In this document: piece after piece, positions 42,846 to 53,750 of the stretch | Numbering within the stretch: the stretch's first letter is position 1 | Layout of the letters: each line of letters begins with the position of its first letter | NCBI GenBank assembly: GCA_022072145.1 | Contig: JAJVIG010000043.1 | Location: 60,665 to 124,664, forward strand | DNA: 64,000 nt | Direction of reading: 5' to 3' | Source: Pseudomonadales bacterium | GTDB taxonomy: Bacteria > Pseudomonadota > Gammaproteobacteria > Pseudomonadales > UBA5518 | Position numbers and translations under genes: made by a program | Notes under the pieces: generated by a model | Seen by the model: only the letters and a program-made list of their open reading frames with translations | The model's database searches: none | Told to the model about the DNA's origin: nothing

Positions 42846-44597
42846 ATGGACTCCGGTTCGTACGGCGAAAAACCCATCCGTGTGCTGCTGATCGATCGCG
42901 ATCGCGGCGAATACGCGTTGATCGGCCAGTTGCTGGACGCGATCGGTCACGGTGCCTACGAACTCACCTGGTGCTGGCAAGCCGAGCACGCGATCGACGC
43001 GATCTTCTCCGATCTGCACGACGTGGTGCTGCTCGACTACCAGGGCAACCACGGCAGCGGCCCGGCGATCCTCGCCAAGGCCGTGCAGATGGGCGCCTCG
43101 GTGCCGATCATCGTGATGACGGCCGAACTGGACCGCAACGTGGACCGCGAGGCGATCCGCTCCGGGGCGTCGGACTACCTGCTCAAGGGTCGCATCGATT
43201 CGCAGATCCTCGAGCGCACGCTGCGCTACGCGATCGAGCGCAAGAGCGCCGAGGCACGGCTCGCGCGGCTCGCGCACTACGATGCGCTGACCAACGTCCC
43301 GAACCGCATCCTGTTCCGTGACCGCCTCGGGCGGGCGCTCGAGCGCGCGCGCCGTTCGCAGCAGACGGTGGCGCTGTTCTTCATCGATCTCGACGGCTTC
43401 AAGCAGGTCAACGACACGCTGGGGCACGAGGCCGGCGACGAGCTGATCCGCACCGTCGCCGAGCGCCTCAGCCACTGCATGCGCAAGAGCGACTCGGTGG
43501 CGCGCATCGGCGGCGACGAGTTCACCGTGATCCTCGAGGACGTCGCGACGACCTCCGACATCGTCAACGTGGCGCGCAAGGCGATCGACGTGGTCTCGCG
43601 TCCGGTCACGCTGGGCGCGCAGCAGGTCTTCGTCGGTGCGAGCATCGGCATCGCGGTGTACCCGGAGGCCGGCGATACGGTCGATGCGCTGCTGAAACAC
43701 GCCGACATGGCGATGTACCAGGCGAAGAACCTGCGTGGCAGCGCGTACCGCTTCTACACGGAGAAGATGAACGTCGAGGCGATGAACCAGATGTACCTCG
43801 AGGCCGACCTGCGGCGCGCGTTGCGCCGCGGCGAGTTCGAGCTGTACTACCAGCCGCGCATCGCGCTCGACGACGAGCGCATCGCCGGGGTCGAGGCGCT
43901 GCTGCGCTGGAACCACCCGGTGCGCGGCGTGGTGTCGCCGGCGGATTTCATCCCGCTCGCCGAAGAGGTGGGTCTGATCGTGCCGCTCGGCTACTGGGTG
44001 ATCCACCGGGCCTGCGAGGACATGCGCACGCTGGACGCGCGCGGCGTCGATCCGATCCACATCGCGGTCAACCTCTCGTTCAAGCAGTTCGCCGACGAGA
44101 AGTTCGCGCAGACCGTGCGCAACATCATCGAAGCCGCCGGCGTCGACGCCCGCCGACTCGAGTTCGAGCTGACCGAGACCGCGATCATGGCCAACGCCGA
44201 GGACACCGAGCGTTGCATGCACACGATCCGCGAACTCGGCCCGACCTTCTCGCTCGACGATTTCGGCACCGGCTATTCCTCGTTCGCGCACATCCAGCGC
44301 CTGCCGATCGGCGCGCTCAAGATCGACCGCAGCTTCGTGAAGAACCTGCCGCAGACGCAGGACGACGCGACGATCGTGAAAGCGATGATCAGTCTTGCGC
44401 ACAACCTCGGCCTGCAGGTCATCGCCGAGGGCGCCGAGACCGCCGAGCAGGTGCGCTTCCTGCGCGAGCACGACTGCGACCAGGCACAGGGTTATTTCTT
44501 CTCGCGTCCGGTGACTTTCACGGACCTGCTGCAGCAGGTCCAGCCCGAAGCGCTGGTCGACGAGCCAGGAGCCTGCGCCGGACTCAGCCTGGCGTGA
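42846..44597 (+). CDS. REC-GGDEF-EAL cyclic-di-GMP protein
   Basis: 583 aa, soluble. Residues 10-130 are a receiver domain with Asp64 (VVLLDYQG) as likely phosphate acceptor. The GGDEF domain has an intact GGDEF at 222-226 and an inhibitory site RKSD at 213-216, five residues before. The EAL domain has EALLRW at 350-355, NLSFKQF, ELTETAIM, DDFGTGYSS and KIDRSFVKNL, all needed for phosphodiesterase activity. So both activities are possible. A likely -10 TATAAG (42754-42759) with TGGCAA 17 bp upstream precedes it. Its 3' end overlaps comM by 14 bases on the other strand. Confidence 0.94.
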   Translation: MDSGSYGEKPIRVLLIDRDRGEYALIGQLLDAIGHGAYELTWCWQAEHAIDAIFSDLHDVVLLDYQGNHGSGPAILAKAVQMGASVPIIVMTAELDRNVDREAIRSGASDYLLKGRIDSQILERTLRYAIERKSAEARLARLAHYDALTNVPNRILFRDRLGRALERARRSQQTVALFFIDLDGFKQVNDTLGHEAGDELIRTVAERLSHCMRKSDSVARIGGDEFTVILEDVATTSDIVNVARKAIDVVSRPVTLGAQQVFVGASIGIAVYPEAGDTVDALLKHADMAMYQAKNLRGSAYRFYTEKMNVEAMNQMYLEADLRRALRRGEFELYYQPRIALDDERIAGVEALLRWNHPVRGVVSPADFIPLAEEVGLIVPLGYWVIHRACEDMRTLDARGVDPIHIAVNLSFKQFADEKFAQTVRNIIEAAGVDARRLEFELTETAIMANAEDTERCMHTIRELGPTFSLDDFGTGYSSFAHIQRLPIGALKIDRSFVKNLPQTQDDATIVKAMISLAHNLGLQVIAEGAETAEQVRFLREHDCDQAQGYFFSRPVTFTDLLQQVQPEALVDEPGACAGLSLA

Positions 44598-46116
44598 GCG
44601 CCGCGTCCGCGGCCGTCTGTTCCCTGATCCGGTAGGCCAGCGCCTCCGCCAGCTGCGCCGAGCCGATGTCCGCCCGATCCTCGAGATCCGCGATGCTGCG
44701 CGCTACGCGCAGCACGCGGTGGTAGGCGCGCGCCGACAATCCCCAGCGGCGCGTCGCGCCGACCAGCAGTGCGTGATCGGCAGCAGTGAGTCGTGCGACG
44801 CGTTCGAGCTCGCGTCCGCCGAGCATCGCATTGGTGGTGTCCTGGCGGCGCAGCTGCCGCTCGCGCGCCGCGATCACGCGCGCGCGGATCGTCGCGCTCG
44901 TCTCGCCGCGCGCCGCGCCGGCGGTGTCGAACAGCGCGTCGCCCGGGCGCGAGACCTCGACGCGCATATCGAAGCGGTCGAGCAGCGGGCCGCTCAGCCG
45001 GTCGCGGTAACGCGCGACCTGCTCGGGAGCGCAGCGGCAATCGCGGAAACCCGAGCCGAGGTAGCCGCAGGGGCAAGGGTTCATCGCGGCGACCAGCTGG
45101 AAACGCGCGGGAAAGCTCAGCCGTCGCGCCGCGCGCGCGATTGCGATGCTGCCCGACTCGAGCGGCTCGCGCAGCAGCTCGAGCAGGCGGCGCGGCCATT
45201 CCGGCAACTCGTCCAGGAACAGCACGCCGTGGTGTGCCAGCGTGATCTCGCCGGGCCGCGGCACGGCTCCACCGCCTACCAGCGCGATCGCCGAGGCCGA
45301 GCGGTGCGGTGCGCGAAACGGCCGCGCGCCGCGCGCTGCGCCGGCGTCGTCGAATCCCGCCACCGAGCGGATCGAGGCCACCTCCAGCCACTCGTCATCG
45401 TCGAGCGGCGGCAGGATCCCGGGCAGGCGGGTCGCGAGCATCGTCTTGCCGGTGCCGGGCGGTCCGCTCAGCAGCAGGTTCAGGCCGCCCGCGGCGGCCA
45501 CCGCCAGCGCGCGTTTTGCGCACTCCTGCCCCAGCACGTCGGCGAGTTCAGGCGGCGCGGACGGCGGCGGATCGGGCAGCGGGCGCTGCGGTTCCATCAG
45601 CGTGCCGGCGTTCAGGTGCGCGCAGACCTCCAGCAGGGTGCGTGCCGGCAGCACGCAGGCGCCGGGGATGCGCGCCGCCTCGGGCGCGTTGCCGGCCGGC
45701 AGCACCAGCGTGCGTCCGGCGGCGTGGCAGGCGCGCGCGGCGGGCAGCGCCCCGCACACCGGGCGGATGTCGCCGTTCAGCGCGAGTTCGCCGATGAACT
45801 CGAAGCCCTCGAACACCGCCGGGTCGATCTGCCCCGAGGCGCCGAGGATGCCGAGCGCGATCGGCAGGTCGTAGCGTCCGCCGCCGTCCTTCGGCAGGTC
45901 GGCCGGCGCGAGGTTCACGGTGATGCGCGTGAGCGGAAACTCGAACAGCGAGTTGATCAGCGCGCTGCGCACGCGATCCTTGCTCTCGCGCACCGCCGTC
46001 TCGGGCAAGCCGACGATCGCGGTGCGTGGCAGGCCGTTGGACAGGTGGATCTCGACGCGTACCGCCGGTGCGGCGATACCTGTCTGGGCACGGGTGGCGA
46101 GTGTGGCGAGTTGCAT
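44584..46116 (-). CDS. comM: YifB-family Mg-chelatase-like AAA+ ATPase
   Basis: 510 aa. The N-terminal ChlI domain has HLSNGLPRTAIVGLPETAVR and ITVNLAPADLPKDGGGRYDL. The AAA+ core has Walker A LLSGPPGTGKTMLATRLP near residue 215, PFRAPHRSASAIALVGGG, Walker B GVLFLDELPEW and NPCPCGYLGSGFRDC. ComM drives branch migration of D-loops in natural transformation in Vibrio and others. ATG 46114-46116. It is convergent with the EAL gene and follows ubiK by 42 bp. Confidence 0.95.
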   Translation of the reverse strand: MQLATLATRAQTGIAAPAVRVEIHLSNGLPRTAIVGLPETAVRESKDRVRSALINSLFEFPLTRITVNLAPADLPKDGGGRYDLPIALGILGASGQIDPAVFEGFEFIGELALNGDIRPVCGALPAARACHAAGRTLVLPAGNAPEAARIPGACVLPARTLLEVCAHLNAGTLMEPQRPLPDPPPSAPPELADVLGQECAKRALAVAAAGGLNLLLSGPPGTGKTMLATRLPGILPPLDDDEWLEVASIRSVAGFDDAGAARGARPFRAPHRSASAIALVGGGAVPRPGEITLAHHGVLFLDELPEWPRRLLELLREPLESGSIAIARAARRLSFPARFQLVAAMNPCPCGYLGSGFRDCRCAPEQVARYRDRLSGPLLDRFDMRVEVSRPGDALFDTAGAARGETSATIRARVIAARERQLRRQDTTNAMLGGRELERVARLTAADHALLVGATRRWGLSARAYHRVLRVARSIADLEDRADIGSAQLAEALAYRIREQTAADAALTPG

Positions 46117-46158
46117 GATCCTTCCCTGGATGCATTGTGGGTGGTGTGCGTGACGCGG

Positions 46159-46419
46159 CTACTCGCGGTCACGCTCCAGTTCGGTCAGGCGTTGCTGCGC
46201 ACGAGCGAGTTCCTCTTCCAGCCGGTCGATCTGCTCGCGGGCCTGGCGCAGCAACCCGAGCTGCGCGTCGAATTGCTCGCGCGTGACCAGGTCCAGGCGC
46301 GCGAACGCGCCCTGCACGATCGTCTCCAGGCTTTTCTGCATGTCCTCGCGCGCGGCGGCGTCGCCGATGAAGCGACCGAGCTGGTCGCCGAGGCCGCGCA
46401 GTAGGGAGTCGTTGATCAT
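46159..46419 (-). CDS. ubiK: Ubiquinone biosynthesis accessory factor UbiK
   Basis: 86 aa. The N-terminal amphipathic helix (LLRGLGDQLGRFIGDAAARE) and the C-terminal coiled coil (RQAREQIDRLEEELARAQQR) match UbiK/YqiC (Brucella BMFP-like) proteins. It assists aerobic ubiquinone assembly with UbiJ and binds lipids. ATG 46417-46419. Divergent from the TorF-glnK-amtB operon across a 283-bp regulatory region. Confidence 0.93.
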   Translation of the reverse strand: MINDSLLRGLGDQLGRFIGDAAAREDMQKSLETIVQGAFARLDLVTREQFDAQLGLLRQAREQIDRLEEELARAQQRLTELERDRE

Positions 46420-46503
46420 CGCTGTTCACGCCGGTGCTGACCGGGGCCGATTCTAAACGATTGCACCACCGGCGCGCTCGCCATGCCGCTGCTCGCGTGC
46501 AGT

Positions 46504-46522
46504 GCGCACCACGATGGTGCGC
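46504..46522. promoter_or_regulatory. NtrC binding site
   Basis: GCGCACCACGATGGTGCGC is a perfect 7-bp inverted repeat with a 5-base spacer and fits the NtrC consensus TGCACC-N5-GGTGCA. It lies about 110 bp upstream of the predicted start of transcription, the usual enhancer distance. TTGCACCACCGGCGCGC (46461-46477) may be a second, weaker half-conserved site. Confidence 0.8.
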
Positions 46523-46607
46523 GTCGCCGTGCGCCCGTCACGGGTGCGCTACCGGAGTGCGGCGCGCAAATCGCCTGATCACCATGTTTTCAAAAGGTTT
46601 TTCAATT

Positions 46608-46623
46608 CTGGCACAGCATCTGC
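46608..46623 (+). promoter_or_regulatory. Sigma-54 (-24/-12) promoter of the TorF-glnK-amtB operon
   Basis: TGGCACAGCATCTGCA has GG at -24 and GC at -12 with exactly ten bases between, matching TGGCAC-N5-TTGCA but for one base. The A/T-rich tract CATGTTTTCAAAAGGTTTTT just upstream would help IHF bend the DNA between promoter and NtrC site. Transcription would start near 46634, leaving a ~70-base leader before the TorF gene. Confidence 0.8.
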
Positions 46624-46702
46624 ACAGAGGTGTTCGAGCCGGTCCGCCACGAACGCATGAGTACCGGCACGGACTCTCAACCGAAGGCAAGGAGACACGA
46701 CG

Positions 46703-47422
46703 ATGCAACTGAAGGCGATCCTGACGGCCGCGGCGGCTACCCTGGCGATGAGCGGCACGGCCGCACAGGCCGGCAACTACACGGGCAACGTGGCGCTGGC
46801 CACCGACTACATCTTCCGCGGCGTGTCGCAGACGCAGGAGCGCCCCGCGATCCAGGGCGGCTTCGACGCCGCCTTCGACAACGGCATCTATGCCGGCGTG
46901 TGGGCGTCGAACGTGAACTTCGGCACCGATGCGAGCACCGAGATCGATTTCTACGGCGGCTACGCGGGTCAGTTCGGCTGCGCGTCGTGCGGCTACAAGA
47001 TCGGCTTCATCTACTACGACTACGACGGCGATCCGCAATTCGACTACGTGGAGGCGGCACTCGCATTCACCTGGGGCGGACTGACGGCGGGGCTGAACTG
47101 GTCGCCCGAGTACCTCGGCGACGGCACCACCGACGCGCTCGGGGACGAGGTCGAACTGTACTACCCGTACCTGAACTACACCCACGCGTTGCCCTACGAC
47201 CTCACGCTGTCGCTGCACGCGGCGATGAACCTGATGAGCGAGAAAGGGTTGTTCGAGCCAGGCGAGGACGAATACACCGAGTGGTCGATCGGGCTGGGCA
47301 AGTCGGTCGGCGGCTTCAACTTCGCGCTGACCTACTGGGACACGACGATCGACGACCTCTACGGGGTCGATTCCGACGACGCCGACGCCCGCGTGGTGTT
47401 CTCGGTGAGCAAGTCGCTCTGA
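46703..47422 (+). CDS. TorF-family putative outer-membrane porin
   Basis: 239 aa with signal peptide (ILTAAAATLAMSGTAAQA). The mature part is a beta-barrel pattern with alternating polar/hydrophobic strands: NVALATDYIFRGVSQTQERP, GIYAGVWASNVNFG, AALAFTWGGLTAGLNWSPEY, YTEWSIGLGKSVGGFNFALT, ending VVFSVSKSL. This is the TorF/Gcw_chp family. AAGGAGACACGACG precedes ATG 46703. It is the first gene after the sigma-54 promoter, 51 bp before glnK, so it should be induced by nitrogen limitation and may admit ammonium, urea or small N compounds. Confidence 0.9.
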   Translation: MQLKAILTAAAATLAMSGTAAQAGNYTGNVALATDYIFRGVSQTQERPAIQGGFDAAFDNGIYAGVWASNVNFGTDASTEIDFYGGYAGQFGCASCGYKIGFIYYDYDGDPQFDYVEAALAFTWGGLTAGLNWSPEYLGDGTTDALGDEVELYYPYLNYTHALPYDLTLSLHAAMNLMSEKGLFEPGEDEYTEWSIGLGKSVGGFNFALTYWDTTIDDLYGVDSDDADARVVFSVSKSL

Positions 47423-49134
<1,712 letters not shown>

Positions 49135-49159
49135 TCCTGGAACCGCACGGTCTCCTGTT

Positions 49160-49182
49160 GCGCCCTTCGGGGCGCTTTTTTT
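49160..49182 (+). terminator. Intrinsic terminator after amtB
   Basis: GCGCCC-TTCG-GGGCGC followed directly by seven T residues: a 6-bp GC stem with the stable UUCG tetraloop. It ends the TorF-glnK-amtB operon. Confidence 0.95.
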
Positions 49183-49224
49183 ATCTTGGGCGCACGCAGG
49201 AAGGGCCGGGCCCGGAGGTGGCGC

Positions 49225-49671
49225 ATGCGCAGGAGGTTCGCCGCGACGCTATTGTCGCTCGTCGTTCCCGCCACGGCCGGGGCCGAGGTGTATCGCTGGA
49301 CCGACGCCGAGGGCCGCGTGCATTACGGTGACCGCGCGCCCGACGGCGCCGCGCAGCGCGTGGACCTGCCGCCCTCACCGCCCGCGCCAGCCGATCCGGA
49401 ACTCGCCGAGCAGCGCGAACGTGGCCGCCGCCTGCTCGAGGTGTGGGACGCCGAGCGGCGCGAGCGCGCGCAGGCGGCGGCGTCCGCGGCCGCGGCAACG
49501 GCCGAGCGCGAGCGTGCCTGCGCGTGGCTGCGTGAGGAACTCGACGGCGCGCGCCGCGCGGCGTACCTGGTACGTCGCGACGCGCAGGGCGGACGCGCGA
49601 TCGTCGCCGCGGAGGAACGCGCCCGCTACCAGGCCGAACTCGCCGACACTATTGCCGCGCATTGCCCATGA
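49225..49671 (+). CDS. DUF4124 domain protein
   Basis: 148 aa with a signal peptide (FAATLLSLVVPATAGA). EVYRWTDAEGRVHYGDRAPD right after it is the DUF4124 motif (xYxWxDxxGxxHY...P). The rest is an Ala/Arg/Glu-rich helix ending ARYQAELADTIAAHCP. Periplasmic, function unknown. ATG 49225 has GGAGG five bases upstream; the TTG at 49186 is rejected. It separates the two P-II genes. Confidence 0.88.
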   Translation: MRRRFAATLLSLVVPATAGAEVYRWTDAEGRVHYGDRAPDGAAQRVDLPPSPPAPADPELAEQRERGRRLLEVWDAERRERAQAAASAAAATAERERACAWLREELDGARRAAYLVRRDAQGGRAIVAAEERARYQAELADTIAAHCP

Positions 49672-49701
49672 GTTACGCTGTGTGCGTGCCGAACGCGCCG
49701 A

Positions 49702-50093
<392 letters not shown>

Positions 50094-50256
50094 CGCGCAT
50101 GGCGCGCGTTTCGTGCGGGAATAAGAAGTGCGCGCCACATGAATAAAAAGTATTCGACGCCGGTGGTGCTGGTCTATAAGTAAGCGCATTGAAATCGCGG
50201 CGCCGCCGCGATGTGGTCGGATGGAGCTTGCGTGTCGATGATCGGAAGGGCGGGTC

Positions 50257-50520
50257 ATGTCAGCTGAGAACGAAGACGACGATAACCTGGATTCGGAAGC
50301 CGTCGAGGCCGAGGCCGAGGCCGAGGCCAGTGCCGAACCGGGTCCCCGCGAGGAGCCCGTCGAGGTGCCCTCCTCGGAGTCGCGGCGCAAGTTGCGTGAC
50401 CAGCTCGAAGCGGAAATCCAGGCGTTCCTGGCCGCCGGCGGCAGCATCAAGCAGGTCGAACCCAATGCCAGCGCACGACCGCCGATCATCACCGCCAGCG
50501 TGAACGACGAAGTGGTCTGA
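50257..50520 (+). CDS. Small acidic protein, SutA-like RNA polymerase-binding regulator
   Basis: 87 aa. The first ~40 residues are acidic and disordered (Glu/Asp/Ala repeats), then a helix RRKLRDQLEAEIQAFLAAGG and SIKQVEPNASARPPIITAS. The helix-FLxxGGxxxxxEPN...PP pattern and the acidic tail resemble SutA of Pseudomonas, which binds RNA polymerase during slow growth. The neighbourhood (P-II, amtB, HAD, xerC) also agrees with where I recall that gene. TATAAG at 50175-50180 is a possible -10. The call is by pattern and context. Confidence 0.6.
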   Translation: MSAENEDDDNLDSEAVEAEAEAEASAEPGPREEPVEVPSSESRRKLRDQLEAEIQAFLAAGGSIKQVEPNASARPPIITASVNDEVV

Positions 50521-50538
50521 GGGGCGCCGCACGCGTGC

Positions 50539-51270
50539 TCAGCGGCGTTCGAGTTCCTCGATCAACGCCGGCAATTCGGCGAAGTCGCGCAGCTCCGCGT
50601 GCGGCGGCTGTGCGCCTTCCCAGGGCTTGCCGGCCGGATTGAACCAGACCGCGGCCATGCCGGCCGCGCGTGCGCCGCCCACATCGTGCTCGCTGTGATC
50701 TCCCACGTGCAGGGCGCGTCCGGGTTCCACGCCCGCGGCCCGCAGCGCCGCCTCGAAGTGCGCCGGCGCCGGCTTGCTGGTTCCGAGTTCCTCGGCCGTG
50801 AACGCGAAACGGAAATGGCGTCCGATCGCGAGCCGGAACACGTCGGCGTTGCCGTTGGTCAGCGCGCCCAGCACGTAGTCGCGCGCCAGCGCGGCGAGCA
50901 CCGCATCGACCGCCGCGAAGGGCTCGACGGCATGCCGCCAGTGCATGAACACCTCGAACGCCGCCTGCGCCAGGCGGAGCGCCGCGGCGTCGTCGTGCCC
51001 GGCCTCGCGCAGCGCGTGGCGCATCGCCTCGATGCGCAGTGCGCTGACGCTGTGACGCAACTCCGGGCGCTCGTTCCACAGGTGCATGCGCAGGCGCATC
51101 AATGCGTCACGGTCGAAGCGGCGTGGCACTTCGGGGCACTGCTCGTGCATCCACCGTTCGAGTTCCTGCTCGGCGCGCAGCAGCACCGGGCGCACCTGCC
51201 ACAGCGTGTCGTCGAGATCGAAGGTGATCAGCGCGAAGCGCCGCCGTGCGGGCGGCGGGTGCCCGCTCAT
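50539..51270 (-). CDS. HAD-superfamily hydrolase
   Basis: 243 aa. Motif I FDLDDTLW (nucleophile Asp at residue 17), motif II LGALTNGNAD, motif III Lys in LGTSKPAPAHFEAAL and motif IV ALHVGDHSEHDVGGA are complete. Phosphatase of unknown small-molecule substrate (YigB-like, which acts on FMN in E. coli; the xerC neighbourhood matches yigB). ATG 51268-51270 overlaps the xerC stop by four bases. Confidence 0.93.
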   Translation of the reverse strand: MSGHPPPARRRFALITFDLDDTLWQVRPVLLRAEQELERWMHEQCPEVPRRFDRDALMRLRMHLWNERPELRHSVSALRIEAMRHALREAGHDDAAALRLAQAAFEVFMHWRHAVEPFAAVDAVLAALARDYVLGALTNGNADVFRLAIGRHFRFAFTAEELGTSKPAPAHFEAALRAAGVEPGRALHVGDHSEHDVGGARAAGMAAVWFNPAGKPWEGAQPPHAELRDFAELPALIEELERR

Positions 51271-52190
51271 GGCCCCTCGCCCCGGCGGCCCTTGCGCCCG
51301 GCGCGCGGGTGGGCCGCGTCGTAGACTTTCGCGAGGTGCTGGAAATCGAGGTGCGTGTAGATCTGCGTGGTCGCGAGGTTCGCGTGCCCCAGCATCTCCT
51401 GCACCGAGCGCAGGTCGCCGCTGGACTCGAGCAGATGGGTCGCGAAGGAATGGCGCAGCATGTGCGGGTGCAGGTGCTGCCCCAGGCCGCGCTCGCGCGC
51501 GTGTTTCGCCAGCCGCTTCTGCACCGCGCGCACGCCGATGCGCGTGCCGCGCCGTGTGACGAACAGCGCCGGGCAGTGGGATGCGCGCGCGCACCCGGCG
51601 CGCGCCGCCAGCCATTCACCGACCGCCGCCACCGCGAGCCGTCCCACCGGCACCGTGCGCGTGCGCGCACCCTTGCCGGTCACCGTGACCAGGGCGGCCG
51701 GCACATCGAGGTCGCCGCAATCCAGCGCGCACAGTTCGGCGAGCCGCAACCCCGAGCTGTAGAACAACTCCATGATGGCGCGGTCGCGCAGGTCTTCCCA
51801 GCTTCCGGGTTGCGCGTCGAGCAGGCGCGCGGTCTGGTCCACGTCGAGCGTGGCCGGCAGGCGGCGTGGCGCGCGCGGCGCGGCGATGCCGAGCGCCGGA
51901 TTCGCCGCCAGCTCGCCGCGCTCGATGCAATGGTCGAAGAAGCCGCGGCACGCGGACAGGAAGCGCTGCAGGCTGCGGCCGCCGAGTCCGCGCCGGTGCA
52001 GCGTGGCTACCGCGTGGCGGATCGCGGCGGCATCGACGTGCCCGGTCGCGACGATGCCGTCGTTCGCCAGCACGTCGGTGAGCAGGCGCAGGTCGCGCCG
52101 GTAGGCATCGAGCGTGTGTGCGGAGGCGCGGCGCGTGGCCTCGAGATCGGCGAGCCAGCGCGCCACGTCGTGCGCGAGCTGCCCGCGCAC
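51267..52190 (-). CDS. xerC: Site-specific tyrosine recombinase
   Basis: 307 aa. The catalytic set is Arg148 (FYSSGLRLAEL), Lys173 (VTGKGARTR), His243 and Arg246 (HPHMLRHSFATHLL), His269 (LGHANLATTQIY) and Tyr278. It resolves chromosome dimers at dif with XerD. The best start is GTG 52188-52190, five bases after the DUF484 stop; the ribosome site is weak. Fits the dapF-DUF484-xerC-HAD operon known from gammaproteobacteria, so it is housekeeping and not a phage integrase. Confidence 0.96.
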   Translation of the reverse strand: MRGQLAHDVARWLADLEATRRASAHTLDAYRRDLRLLTDVLANDGIVATGHVDAAAIRHAVATLHRRGLGGRSLQRFLSACRGFFDHCIERGELAANPALGIAAPRAPRRLPATLDVDQTARLLDAQPGSWEDLRDRAIMELFYSSGLRLAELCALDCGDLDVPAALVTVTGKGARTRTVPVGRLAVAAVGEWLAARAGCARASHCPALFVTRRGTRIGVRAVQKRLAKHARERGLGQHLHPHMLRHSFATHLLESSGDLRSVQEMLGHANLATTQIYTHLDFQHLAKVYDAAHPRAGRKGRRGEGP

Positions 52191-52195
52191 GTGGT

Positions 52196-52921
52196 TCAGC
52201 CCGCGTGCTGCCAGCGCGGCAGCAGGCGCTGCACCACCTCGCCGACGAATTCCATGAACAGCGTACCCATCTCGCCGTGGAAACGGCGCGTGTCGGCGCT
52301 GCCCAGCGCGAGCAGCGCGACCGCGTGCGGGCGTGCGATCGCTACGACCAGCGCCGAGGCGACTTCCGCGGCCTGCGAACCGAACAGCAGCTCGCGCGCC
52401 GCCGGGCGCAGCGGACCGGCGAGCGGGCGCTCCTGACGCAGCGTGCCGCCGAGCACGGCCTCGGCGTCGGCGCGTTGCACGCGCTCGGCGGTGTCGGGCC
52501 AGCGGAGGTGCTCGTCCTCGATCAGCAGCAACCGTGCCTGCTCGACGTCGAACTCGCGGCGCAGCCCCAGCACCAGCGTTTGCGCCAGCCGCTCCAGCGA
52601 GTCGGCTTCGAGCAGCGCGAGGACCAGCTGACGGGTCTTGGTGAACAGCGCGTCGTTCTCGTGCGCGGTCTCCAGCAGCCGCGCCAGCCGCGCGCGCGAC
52701 TCGATGTTGCGCTCGCGCAGCAGCTTGACCTGCCGCTCGACCAGCGACACCGCGCTGCCCGCGCGGTGCGGCAGCTCGACGTCGGCCAGCGCCGACTCGT
52801 TGCGCAGGAAGAAATCCGGGTTGCGGGACAGGAAGGCGAGCACCGCCTGCGCATCGGGTCCGTCGTCGTTCGCGGTGTCCACCGCGCGCATGCGCAGCGT
52901 CGCGGCCGTTTCTTCTTTCAT
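52196..52921 (-). CDS. DUF484 family protein (GAF-like)
   Basis: 241 aa. N-terminal [20 protein letters not shown] with [20 protein letters not shown] is the family start, followed by a coiled region and a GAF-like domain ([40 protein letters not shown]). Function unproven; always next to xerC. ATG 52921 overlaps the dapF stop (ATGA). Confidence 0.93.
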   Translation of the reverse strand: MKEETAATLRMRAVDTANDDGPDAQAVLAFLSRNPDFFLRNESALADVELPHRAGSAVSLVERQVKLLRERNIESRARLARLLETAHENDALFTKTRQLVLALLEADSLERLAQTLVLGLRREFDVEQARLLLIEDEHLRWPDTAERVQRADAEAVLGGTLRQERPLAGPLRPAARELLFGSQAAEVASALVVAIARPHAVALLALGSADTRRFHGEMGTLFMEFVGEVVQRLLPRWQHAG

Positions 52922-53748
52922 AGCGTGATCTGTCCCTCGAATACCGTCGTCGCCGGTCCCGTCATCAGCAGCGTCTCGCCTTCGCCACGCCACTCGATGT
53001 TCAGATACCCTCCCGGCAGGTTCACCCGCACCTGCTCGCCGAGCAGTCCGCGGAGCCTCCCGGCCACCACCGCCGCGCAGGCACCGCTGCCGCAGGCCTG
53101 CGTCTCGCCGGCGCCGCGTTCGTAGACGCGCAACCGGATCTCGTCGCGGCCCAGCACCTGCATGAAGCCGACGTTGGTGCGCTCGGGGAAATCGGGATGC
53201 GACTCCAGCGCGGGCCCCAGCGTCGTCACCGGTGCGGTGTCCACGTCGTCGACCAGCAGCACGGCGTGCGGATTGCCCATCGAAACGGCGCTGATCTGCC
53301 ACTGCCGGGCGCAGGCCTCGAGAGTATAGCTGGCGGCCCGGTGCGCGGCCCTGAATGGTATTTCTTGCGGCTCGAGGCGCGGCACGCCCATCGTTACCGT
53401 GACCAGGTTGCCCTTGCCGTTGGTCAGGCTGATCGGACCGCCGAGCGTCTCCACGCGCAGCCGCCGCTTGGCGCTCAGCCGGTGATCGCGGATGAAGCGC
53501 GCGATGCAGCGCGCGCCGTTGCCGCATTGCTGCGCCTCGCTGCCGTCCTGGTTGAAGATGCGGTAGCGGAAGTCCATTTCCGGGTCGCCGGGCGGCTCGA
53601 CCACGAGCACCTGGTCGCAGCCGACGCCGCGATGGCGGTCGGCGAGGAAGCGGATCAGGCGCGCATCGAGCTGCACCGACTGCGTGATCAGGTCCAGCAC
53701 GACGAAGTCGTTGCCCAGCCCGTGCATCTTGGTGAAGCGCAGTTGCAT
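52918..53748 (-). CDS. dapF: Diaminopimelate epimerase
   Basis: 276 aa. The two catalytic cysteines are Cys75 in QQCGNGARC and Cys219 in [10 protein letters not shown]. It converts LL- to meso-diaminopimelate for lysine and peptidoglycan. It starts two bases after the lysA stop and overlaps the DUF484 gene by four bases, one operon with lptM-lysA. Confidence 0.97.
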   Translation of the reverse strand: MQLRFTKMHGLGNDFVVLDLITQSVQLDARLIRFLADRHRGVGCDQVLVVEPPGDPEMDFRYRIFNQDGSEAQQCGNGARCIARFIRDHRLSAKRRLRVETLGGPISLTNGKGNLVTVTMGVPRLEPQEIPFRAAHRAASYTLEACARQWQISAVSMGNPHAVLLVDDVDTAPVTTLGPALESHPDFPERTNVGFMQVLGRDEIRLRVYERGAGETQACGSGACAAVVAGRLRGLLGEQVRVNLPGGYLNIEWRGEGETLLMTGPATTVFEGQITL

Positions 53749-53750
53749 CG

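Noticed and set aside
51267..52190. Tyrosine recombinase as a possible phage or island integrase
   Set aside because: The dapF-DUF484-xerC-HAD context and XerC length show the housekeeping recombinase; no phage genes are nearby.
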